A stretch of DNA of 64,000 nucleotides from the NCBI GenBank assembly GCA_946894095.1, contig OX335650.1:7936001-8000000 (forward strand), written 5' to 3'. Both the position numbers and the translations under genes were made by a program. Positions 12,201-24,200 of the stretch are shown here, in pieces; the first letter of the stretch is position 1; the number at the start of each line of letters is the position of its first letter. This DNA is from Incurvaria masculella (taxonomy: Eukaryota > Arthropoda > Insecta > Lepidoptera > Incurvariidae). The notes beneath the pieces were generated by a model that saw nothing but the letters and a program-made list of their open reading frames with translations, was not told the DNA's origin and ran no database searches.

Positions 12201-15200
12201 TTGGCCACTGTCATAATTTTATGCTCTAGTCTGTCTTAAAGATCTTTTGAGCAAAAACACCAGTTTGCAAACTAGACCTAATTATTTCCCTGACAAAAAT
12301 AATAATATTATCAGATAGATAAACTCTGTAAGCATTCTTCGCTTGCTCTACCATCGGAGTACGAGGTTTAAGCGATTTAGATTTCTCTCGAGAGCGATAC
12401 GTTTCGATTACATTATTATCGAACATTTTACATTAGGGCAAGATTCGTTTACTGACTTCCTTTTGGACAGGTGGTGAAGGCGGCACGACTGCTGTGGAAG
12501 CCACCACACCCAGCCGAGTTCGAGGACGAACAAGAGATGCGTCGCGTCTACTCTCTCATTTATGACGTTTTTCGCTGTGAGTTTTTTAAGCTTAATTATG
12601 ACTTTCATAAAATCAATATCTATCCCCTTAAAGTTGAACTATTTTCAAGTAAATAACTTTCGAAATTATTTTTTCTGCAACATTTATGGTGACGTACATG
12701 ATTTAAAACAACGGTCGCATTGCAATCTAAATGTCATGCTCAGCAAGTATTTCATTTTTCTGTCACAGTTCGACGGGAACATGAAATTTCTTGGCACAGC
12801 TCCGCGTGTTCCGAGAACACGATATGCAAATATAACGTATTCACAACACATGAACACCGACGAGTCTTAAGACAGTGATCTACACGTTTTGTTAGCATAG
12901 TTTTGTAGGAATGATCTCACCGTTAACTGTAACTTTATAGAAATTTACGGCTTGTGTTAGCTTTTAGGATTTTAGCATGACATAATATTATAAACAGTAT
13001 TCTACCTAACCCTTTTTGAGTCGGTTCAGTTAAAAAACATTGGAAATTACCGGTATTTTTTCATTATTTTTGCGATGGAAATGTGCTTTTATGCCTGAAA
13101 TTAATATGTACTATCATAAAACAGGAATGTGTACAGAGAAAAATATACAAATTAAAACAGACTTCAAGGCAATTGCTATAAAACCTGTTTTAATTTGTAA
13201 TTTTTATAAGACTTCAAATCAAATCTTATATGAATACAGAATATTTGTATTTGAAGTACAAATCTTATATGAATACAGAATATTTGTATTTGAAGTCATA
13301 TGGAGAACGAGCCGGCAGCGGTAGTATATATATTATTTGCCGGTTGAGAGGTTTATGGAGAGCCTTTATCCCTTTCTAAAGATTTCTAGAGTGAAAAAAG
13401 GATATGCCTGCAAAAATATAACTAGCAATAATCTGTAATATTTTGCTGTATTAATTGAATTTTTACGAGTTTACATTATTATTTTAAGAAATTTAAAACT
13501 TACTTTACTTCATCACATCATTACACATAGAAGTACCATGTACTTCCATGTTACCTTCCATGGTTTTATCCTCGAAAATATAAAGTTAATTTAACTCAAT
13601 GGTTAAAAATATACACCTACTGGTTTTTAAGCTTAAAAAAATAATCTGACATCTTCTAGCTGGATACATTGACTTTAATCTCTTTCACTGGACAATATCA
13701 CCATTTGGTATATACAATGTTGACTTAATCAGCAGAATGACAAAAGGTCATCGCAAAGCTGTTGAGCAGCGTGGTGACCGAGCCACGAGGCATGCAACTC
13801 GCGGTTAAGACTAAGAAATTGGCAACGGTGAAGTAGAAAACTCGCACAGTATACCTCACGTTACGTTCACAATAATTTTTTGGCACCCATTTTTTTACTT
13901 TGTGTAATGTATTTTTTTAAGTTTGCTGCATAAAATCAAGAAATACAAGTAGCATCCGTATTTTTATTGCTCAAAACTGAGACGTGCTTAGACTGCACAA
14001 AATGAATACGGAGAGTTTTAATCAAATGTGTGCAAGTAAACTATAGAAACAAAATCTTACGTTGACATATGGCCATTTTACTTTATACGACCCTAACGAT
14101 ACAAAGATTTTGTACATATTCTGTTACCTTTCCCATGACCGATCTGTCTATTTTTTTTCATAAGATAACATATCTTATTTTAGAGTTTTCTCTGCTTTAA
14201 AACAATAATGACACCAACAGAAACCGATTTGGGCACTCTCCTTTATTGAGGACAACGTTTATGTTGAGCCGGTTTGACGAGTTTTGTACTCGATGTAGCG
14301 GGAGCCTTTGAGATTCGATCGAGAACAGTACTCTTTAACAGAAGTTAAATTACGTTGATTGAATCTAACTCAGAAGGTCTAAATTTCAGAAGATTTAGAT
14401 GTCATTTTTGAGCGAATGGATATTACTTCTACGGCGCTCTCACATGCATCAAAACCTTACCTTACCTATCCTTTCGGTTATTGAACAAATAGGTATAAGG
14501 AGTAAATGATTTTAAAGATATTATAACATTTTCGAAAGCGCTGTAAAATACATAAAATATACAGCGTATAATAAATATGCAGTTACTGGAAAACAATAGC
14601 GAATTACCATGTCGTTCTGCAATTTAGACATCGTGCGGCGCTTATACGTTGACCCTCCGATAATAGGGGGTTTCGCACCGCTAATTAAATAAATAGATAT
14701 CACCACCTGATTCTACTAAAAATAGCGAGAAATTAAAATTAAAATATGGACCATCCAGCCGCGAGGAGTTGTTTCACAATTTTTATGTTTATAGCATACT
14801 GCCGAAAAATCATACGAACTGGAAAGATATATTTAATGCCGCCGCCGTGATGTTAAACAAACGCTCGCGCGTGTATCTTCTACATTCTACCATTCATCCA
14901 CTTACCCTTTCGTCTCATCTAATCATCGGCTATAAAAGGACGCGCTACAAGAGTACAGCATATTTTTGTGATATAGTCGCCGTCTCCTGTGGCGTTGTGC
15001 ACACTGCGCCGATTTTTCCGTTTCTTTATTAGTTTGTTTCGATATCGTAAATCGAGTGTGCACGATCTTGCGGCACGCGACCGCCTCCGCGCCGCTGCCG
15101 CTCCGCCGCCGCGCCGCCGCGATTCATGTAAAAATAGAAAACTATCATGTTCCAATGCACTAAACCCTCGACTTGGAGTTTGCTATCGAAGACAACTATT

Positions 15201-18200
15201 TTTTTCATGACCAAGTTAGGTAACGTTCCGACACAGTTAAATCAAATAATGCCCAGCTTGAAAACGTCTCGGGTTTTATTCTATCTACATATAACCCTCA
15301 CATTGTTTGTAATAGTTTGAGTCAGTACTCAAACTATTATTATATTATAATTGTTAATATGATTAAAGTATTATTTCTAGAATACTTACAAATATTTATA
15401 CACGTCTATATCTTTACAATTAATCAGACAGGAACAAAAGGATGAAGCAATAAATATTGAGGCAAGTACACAATGGGTAAGTAACCAACGCCACTGTTGT
15501 CGCTTGTCCACCAGCATTGTTGTGTTGACCAGTATTGGCCTAATTGGTTTACATGTAGTCAGACAGCCACCCTGTCATTTCAGCCCGTACCTATTGGCAC
15601 CACGTAACAAGTTAGAGCCTCTAGTATAGAGAGCGTGGAAATTAAAAAAATCTGTCAACAGAATCTCTATAGTTTGTGCTAGCTTATTCAAAATCCCCAA
15701 GCACCTTTTCTCGACTGTTATTGACAATAATATTATGCCAAGTTAAAAACTGTATCCATCTTGAGAGCACATTAATGCTTCTGTGATAACGTATAGCTTG
15801 GTCATAGCAGGATTTAACAAATACCAGAAAAAATATTGGAACTAAGGTCTTCCTTATACTGCACGGCTACATTGACTTGGTGTGAAAACACGGACAATTT
15901 GCATTTCCGATTCGATCATCGTTCATTGGGCGCGATGGTACTAACCCAGACAGGATAACGAAGGGGATCTAAAAGAATGAACGACTTGGGCGTCGCCTCT
16001 TTACGACATGCACGGTAAGAAGTGCTGTATATAGTTTAATCAATATTCACAAGGGGTGAGAGGCGACGGCCGACTGACCGCATCCCGCACCGCCATCCAC
16101 CGGCCGTCTGCCTCTTGTTAACTGCCTTCGTAAGTTGAACGAGGCCTGCCCGAAGGCCGTGTTGAGGGATGCGTGTCGGCCGAGCGGTGCGTGAGAGAAC
16201 GCGGGAGAGTTCGCTTTACGATTGTCTGAGGTCGATTCCGACTCAGCATTGTGTTCTTTGATTTATTTTCAAGCTTTTATGCGAGGAAAAACATTAAAAA
16301 CGCTCCTCGACATACTTTTAGTGGGCATACTTACGATTGCAAGATAAAATTACAATGGGCAAATTAAAGGTAGCATGTATTTTTATTTTCGTTGCAGATA
16401 AGACTGTGCTTAATGAGGCGATCGATGATATTCACTTCTTTGGGTTTTTTCCGAAGGTAAATATAATTATTTTAAATGCATTTGAAATCACCAGCATTTT
16501 AAAAATGAACTATTTCATCTAGAGTCTGTGCGGAAAGAGAGCACTGTGTTGTTTATTTATTAATTTAGTTAACAGCACTCTCATTATATGTACTGTACTT
16601 ATTAGCAAATATTTTCTGTCCTTAGCCTTTTAAAAAAAACATACATTCAATGATAAACAACACTATTTGCCTTTTACGCCACGACTGTTTTCTTTACACA
16701 CAAATTTAACTGCTCTTCCAGTGATGGTTACAATATTTTTTCTAATACATAAACGTACATGTGCCAATGCTAAAATAGCTTATAACAACGTAAGTTTCCC
16801 CTATTTCTATGGATTTTTCCCACTGGGAAATATTTTTCGCCACGATCAGAGTGAACGAAACTTATTATAAGGTGTCCCCTAAAAAATCATATAGTTGAAA
16901 TTGCATTAGGGAATATCATAGTTTTCAGAACTGGGAAATTCTTCAAGTGAATGATAATCGTGTTAATAATGTTAACTATATTACATAGTTTCGTTCTGCC
17001 AACATTAAATGCAACGTTGATAAGATCTGAAAATTATTATATACGAGTGAAATGATTCGAGAGAAGTCACAGAGTGCCGCTTTGCCTAAGAAAAAAGTTC
17101 GATCTTGCGTAGCATGCTACGGATAATTTCCGGTGCGCGTAGATGCTGCTACGCCGATGGAGGCCTCATACATGCTCACTCTCTTCAATGTTGTATGAAT
17201 TAATAGCTCACTACTTGTTTATTCTGTTTTGTACTATTCTTTGTTCTTCTTAAATTTACTAACAACACGATTCCGCTTTCATAAGAAAACTCAGCAAAAA
17301 AAAAATGGCGCCATAAATCGGTTTACAAATAATAAAAAATACTATATTATAATGCGGCAGTTACGATTCAAACAACTTTGGAACAGGCAAGTTACATTGA
17401 CTTAAGGTAGGTTCTGAATATTGTGCAACATGTAAATAAAATTGTACTTTCAAACTCACATTATCAACGGTATCGTGACATTAACCGATCCACCCCAAAT
17501 TGTCAAACACGACAAACTAACAAGTTGGGGTAAGATCGGAGATACGCGAGCGACCGCGCCCGAACTAACACAAAATGTATGAAAAGAAATCGTTATCTTA
17601 TCGGTTGACGTGATACACTTTTAATCTAAGCAGACATTTTAAAACGATACATTAATCTTCAAGAACTTTTATCATTTTGAAATAATTATGTGGTTGGCAA
17701 CCATTATAAACTGGTTATAGAGACAGCTTTATTTGATTGATTGGGTCTGGTTATTTATGTAATTAGATAGGCAAATTAAAGTGTAGCTCATTCGAATTGT
17801 TCAAGTGTCTCATAATTTTTAATTGGAGAAATTAATTAATTAGGCGTTTTGTGGAGTCGGCAAATAATTTTATTGTCATAATATCTAATCGCGTCGTGTA
17901 TATGGACTTCTGGCCTGAAATAAAGAATTATTATTATTATTAATCAATCGTTAATTTGCATGCTTAATTTACCCCTACTTCCAGTTACCTGAAATCCGAA
18001 TCATGAAATTTTCTGTTACATGTCATATTCTCTCATCTGTCAGTTGACTCTGTATGTCCTTACACTCCAAGCCTATGCGACAGGCGGTGGTCCATCTGAT
18101 TGCACAGTTTCTCCGCAGCACGCGGCGCACAGGCACGCCGTGTGGCTGTTCCTCATGGAGCTGGTGCGGCGGCGCTGGGCGGCGCGCGCGCGCGACACCG

Positions 18201-21200
18201 CCGCGCTCGCCGCCGAGCTGCTCGACGCCGCCGGCCAGCACTTCCGCGCCGTCGAGCGGGACGTGTGGTCGAAGCGCGTGCAGCTCTCGGCGGCCATTGC
18301 GCGCATCCGCATCAAGAACCAGGCCTTCACGTGAGCTTTCTATCCGTGGCTCCCTCGTCTGGCTGTTCAACGGGAAGGCGATCAATCTTAGCCCCGATTG
18401 CACGAAGAGACGGCTCAGTTAATCAATGTTCAAACACGTCACTTTTAGTGAACCGCATGGAGTTCCTTCCATGCTGTTCATAAAAAGTTGTGTGTTTTAT
18501 CATATGTTGACGTTGATTTTGATTTTTCGTCCTTTCGTGCACTTGGCCCTTAGAGTGCTACAAACTTTGTTATATAAAGTGAATTAAAGTACAACAATCT
18601 CAATACGATTTCTCGCATAATTCTCATTAACATATTTTTTTTCTATGTACATTTTACTAGCTGAGGTACTTGGCTCCGCTCCGAACAATGTCGTTTTGGA
18701 CTGATGTCGGGCTGAATTATTTCCTAGATATGATAAGAGTTCCCAATACAAACTTGCATCCTCGATTTCACCCCCTTAGAGTTTAATTTTCGTCACAAAA
18801 GGTAACCTATGTCCGCCGAGGTCCAAACTATCTCTATGCTGTAATTCATCTAAATTGTTTCAGCGGTTTTGGCGGAAAACGCAACAGACAGCCAGAGCTA
18901 ATTTCGAATTTACAATATTAGTACGGATGTTTCATTCCAACTATCCTTTATCATACACGTTTTTCTAACTATTGCTTTATTATTATTAGTATATTTGCAA
19001 TTTCTATTTCACTGAGGTAAATGAATCAGCGGATCAATCAATCAGTTTATGACGTGACTTTGTGTAATTTGACTAATAGAAACTAAAATAAATGAAACGG
19101 ATTTTTTATCAGTTTCGGGAGATTTATATATTACTAGCAGCCCGTCCCGGCTTTGCACGGGCATAACGTCATTTAAAAAGATATTATTTTGACACAATGA
19201 TACACAAATAAACCATTTTTACGTAGAGTTCCTACATTGAGATATTTGAAATAAAAAAAACTTATATATTATTATTACATGATTATTAGATATTAGAGAA
19301 ATAATAAATTCAAAGTGCTATAGGGAGAACCGCGGCCTCCGAGGCACGCTCCCGCCGCCCCGGCCGGCCGGTACCGCCGCAAGCACTACATCCCGCAATT
19401 TTTTAATCTATAATATCTTCGAAAATATTCATTTAAATCATATGCTGTAAAGGGCCGTATAGATCTATATTAAATCAACAATGTATTTAAGGTATTTAAT
19501 TGGATAAGGATTAATGCTGTATTGGTTAAAATCGCTTCAAAAATTAGCCATTATTTGTCGTAAAAAGTAAATGAGAAAAAAATGTTATTGTGGGATATCC
19601 ATAAGAGATAGATAAATACCATCGGAGTTTTCTGTAGACCTTTTCAATGTGTACAATACTTTTGTACATTATTTTGATAAATCTCGTAGGATTCAGCCTG
19701 AGTTTGCAATGTAAGCGGAAAAAAAATATTTTTTTACGACATCACATTGGAAACCTCAAAAATAACAGTATTTCTCAAATATTTAATGGATGTTATTATA
19801 CATATAAACCTTCCTCTTGAATCACTCTATCTATTAAAAAAAACCGCATCAAAATCCGTTGCGTAGTTTTAAAGATTTAAGCGTACATGGGGATATAGGG
19901 ACAGAGAAAGCGACTTTGTTTTATACTATGTAGTGATGATTGATGAGTAGCGTTACATTATGCATCGTGCAGGTTGAAAGATCTGCTACCACCACACTTG
20001 CGGGAGGAGCGCGTGTCCGCGTGTGTGAACAAGAATGTCGTCACCGGCTGGGTCAACATGTTTAAAGCTAAGTACGATCAATATCAGATTCTAGAAAATA
20101 ATTATTGTGGTGAAGGCGTTAAGGAATACCTCGGAAAAGGTATTTTTAGTATTAGCACAGATGAATGGTATTATATGATAGTGTAGAATGCGGCAGGTCT
20201 ATTCCTGGCATTCAGTAATCAGGAATCAGGAATCCTGAGTCTACAAAAAGGCTTTTATAGAGATTTTCAAAGCGAGTTTTTCGACGGAAAACCTTGATTA
20301 GTTAAAAAAACTTTGAAAACCGCAACAAAAGCGGTTTTGTAGACTCAGGATTCCTGATTCCTGATTACTGAATGCCAGGAATAGACCTGCTGCACTAGGC
20401 GAGTGTGAGCCCAAGTGCATATACGGCTTTTTGGTTTCAATGCATTACATCTGATGAAGTCTTTGCTCGTGCTATAGCAATTTACCTAGCTGAAGCAGAT
20501 GCTATGGAAAAGTGCTATGCCAAGCTAATATGATTTTACTATATACATTGTTAATGATGCAATTAAGGTACCTCCAATAAAAAGAAAACGGTGGATTTGC
20601 CGATTGACTCACCTAATTGACTGACCGTGTGTTTCAGGAATGTAAACCACCTGATCAGGCAATTAAAAGTCATGGGCTACACGTACAGCAGTTCAAGACA
20701 ACTCTGCGCTCTGGAGTACCGTTTCGATCGGGTTTGCTCTAGGTGAAAACACATCATTGTTTAAGTAATTATACTAATTATACGTCGCTTATTCCAAGTA
20801 ATAGATATGTATGTATGTATAATCGACCGTGATGCAAGCACACATTAAGGTGGCCCAACCCGGCGGGACTAACTCATTCGAGGGCTCGGTACAAAACCGT
20901 GCTCTTGCGCTCTGGGACCTTCTCTGTTTCAAAGAAAAAGACAGGCTCCGTGATGAGGAAGATGGAACATGTCCACAAAAAAGATAATGTGCATAGTGTA
21001 TGATTTGGTAGGATTTACGAAAATTTTAATTACAAAACGACTTATAGCTAAAAGTAAACCACGAAAACCAAATCGATTATAAATCTTGATTAAATAAGCT
21101 ATGTCTGATGACTAATCTTTTTAAGATGTTCTCACTTTATCATAGCGTTATTGTAAAAAACGTGCAAACAATTCGAACTTTCGGACCTTATAACTTAGAA

Positions 21201-24200
21201 ACTAAACACATTTTTACAATGCCAACGGTCATCAGACATCTAGTTCGATCAAATAAAACTATTTTGAGCAAAATTTGGGATCTCTGACAAGAAATGTGGG
21301 CGTGATCTTCTGTCCCCGTTTGTATGGGGAGTTGAGCGGGATGGGCCACCTTAATTAAAGAAAGAGCTCAACAACAAGAACGACTTTACGAATATAGTGC
21401 TAGGCTCGGAGGACAAATCAATGCTCATCCCTTCTTGATTTGTCCTTCGTCTACAACGCACACATTTAAATCAGAAGTCGTAGCCCCAATATCATTACTT
21501 GTTTGTTTCTCCAGATTCATCACCCTGAGGCCCCCACCTAAGACCAGCCTTGGACAGAATGGCTTGATAAAAGACGGCATTATCATTTTACAGGTGCATT
21601 AAATTTTTTCTTACCTTTAATTACATAGAACTTCTGTATTTATTCTGTATTCTGTATGTCTATTTATAAGAAAATGAAATGGATATTTCTGCGGTTTGTA
21701 TAGCTCAGTAGCGCAAAGGGCACAGTGCTTTTCTTTCCCTTTTACTATTTCCTATTTTTAACGGACTTCAAAAAAGGAGGAGGTTATCAATTCGTCTGTA
21801 TGTTTTTTTTTGTTTTTTTTTTGTTTTTTTTTGTTTTTTTTTTTATGTTTGTTACCTCATAACTTTTGCCTGGGTGAACCGATTTTGATAATTATTTTTT
21901 TAAATGATAGCTAGTGCTTCCCATGTGGTCCCATTATAATTTGGTTAAGTTCTGACAATGATATCCATGAGAAAATCATAAAAGTCTTAAATTTGTATTA
22001 AGATGTGCGCGACAAATGGACGAATAACTCAATATAACGCCAACCGATTTCGGTGATTATTTTTTTATTGGAAAGGACGTGTACAAATTAGTAAGTGTAC
22101 TTCAGATTCACTAAAAATAAACAAATAAAAAAAAAATTACAAAAAAAAATAACCAACTTCAAAGAAAAAGCACTAAAAAGTAAAAAATAATTTCCATTTT
22201 TGTAGTTACGATTTCTGTTATTTTTTGAGTCGGTGTCAGCCAAGGTTAGGTTAGGTTAGGTTATGTTAGGTTAGGTTAGGTTAGGTTAGGTTAGGTTAGG
22301 TTAGGTTAGGTTAGGTTAGGTTAGGTTCTCTTGATTGGCGCAGCGCGTGCCCGGCTGACGCCGACTCAAAAAATAACAGAAATCGTAACTACAAAAATGG
22401 AAATTATTTTTTACTTTTTAGTGCTTTTTCTTTGCAGTCGGTTATTTTTTTTGTTAATTTTTTTTTAATTTCTGAGTTGGATTGGTATCAGCGACGGTAT
22501 TGCATACCAGCCTGGGTTCAAACCGTCGCCCCGTTCATGCACCACTATATTTTTATTCCCGAGTTGGATAAGTGCATTTCATCGTGAATGCGAGCTGCTT
22601 CATGATTCGAAAACCATGTAAAACTGTAGGTCCCCTTCCCCTTCTGAATGGTAGGGTTTAAGCCCGTCCGGATTGGTACCATCACATTGAATGTTCATTG
22701 TCGCTTCGAAATTTTCGAAGCGGCAATGAACAGTTGTCCGTGTTTTCCATCCAGTTCAATGTAGCCGTGGTCATAACGGGAAGGTCCTGGAAGGGCATCA
22801 AATTCCTTCGGGAGTGTGGTGTTGGGCTAATGTCATGACTGTAGTTGTGTGGTATTAGTCATCCATGCCAGGTTGCAAAGATAAAAAATCCTGCATTTCG
22901 CGGGCTTCCGCCACTGATTTGGAGATGTTAGCCACGATACGACGCGCCGAGGTCGCTGCAGGAGCGCGAGTTCTGCGAGGGCGCGTCGGTGCTGTGCCGG
23001 GCGCTGCGCGCGTGCGCGCTGCGCGGGCACGTCGTGCAGACGCACGCCACCTCGCCGCGCAGCACCGCCTACCTCGCGGGGCAGCTGCGCGAGCTGGCCG
23101 CGGCGACTCGCGCCGCCGCCGCCGAGTTCGCCGCGAACCCGCTCGCCGCCGCCGCGCCGGACATCGGCCGTCTCTACGTGTTCGGCGCGGGCGATCAGTT
23201 AGTATTGCGCGCGTACGATGCTATGCGATTTGGATGACGAAAAAGAAATGTCATTGCCAGGGTTGGGCGAAGGGGAGAATAAAAAAGAGCCACTATCAAT
23301 ATATGACCCCCTACCTTCTCTCACATTACACCACACCCACACACCCTATCACACTACACACATATCCCAACATCACACACAACACATCAAATACATTCAT
23401 TTCATTGCATTCAAATAACTAAATATTAAGTATCGATGTTTTTATTTTTTATTTTAATGCGCAACCTCTTTCCCATGATACAGTCAAGCACTAGTTTGAA
23501 AAAGAGGGAATTGGTAGCGGTACCAATCCATACGAACATAGAAAGCCTAAGAAAGAGAATCAATCAAAACAAAAACAATAAACAGCACACCCTCTGTTTC
23601 GAAACTATGATCTTGGACTCGAGATACAATATTCCTTACCAGTAAACTTTTTCCATTTTTTATTATGGATTCTCCTATGTAAATACTTTCTAGGGGCTGT
23701 TTGACAGTCGTAACAACTTAATTATGGTGCACGATACCTATCCATTAAATGACATTCTGTGTTAAACCTCAGTGCGGAAGAGTACGCGCGATCACTTCGC
23801 GAGATGGGAATAGAGGCGAACATCGCGCCACAGTTCAGCGGCGCAGTCTGCGTGCTGGGCGAGCCGGTACACAAGGAGTGCCCGCTGGTGCACGCGGCGC
23901 TGGACGGTGTTGTGGCCGCACTGGCGACGCCGCCCAACTCTTATTCGGCCGTTACGGACCCGATAGACTTGGTGTGCGGCCGAGGTGGCGACCTTGCCAT
24001 GCTGGAGGTGTGTATGTACATTACGTGTTAGTAGAGGCGAACACCGCGCCACAGTTCAGCGGCGCAGTCTGCGTGGTGGGCGAGCCGGTACACAAGGAGT
24101 GCCCGCTGGTGCACGCGGCGCTGGACGGCGTTGTGGCCGCACTGGCGACGCCGCCCAACTCTTATTCGGCCGTTACGGACCCCATAGACTTGGTGTGCGG

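Larger units (their letters stand above)
12577..16397. other. Intron between exons 4 and 5
   Basis: It holds the 39-bp duplication, the orphan TATA site, a SINE fragment and a tRNA-like relic. The rest shows nothing I can name. Confidence 0.5.

Noticed and set aside
18023..18483. Overlapping long frames on both strands at the exon 6 region
   Set aside because: High GC removes stops in all frames; only the plus frame from 18119 to 18330 matches NSUN7 and fits the splice phases.
21695..21740. tRNA-like TATAGCTCAGTAGCGC
   Set aside because: Only the A-box half is present before another repeat begins; no B box or stem.
22246..22327. True chromosome end at the TTAGG array
   Set aside because: Gene exons continue on both sides and the array is short and flanked by an inverted repeat, so it is interstitial.
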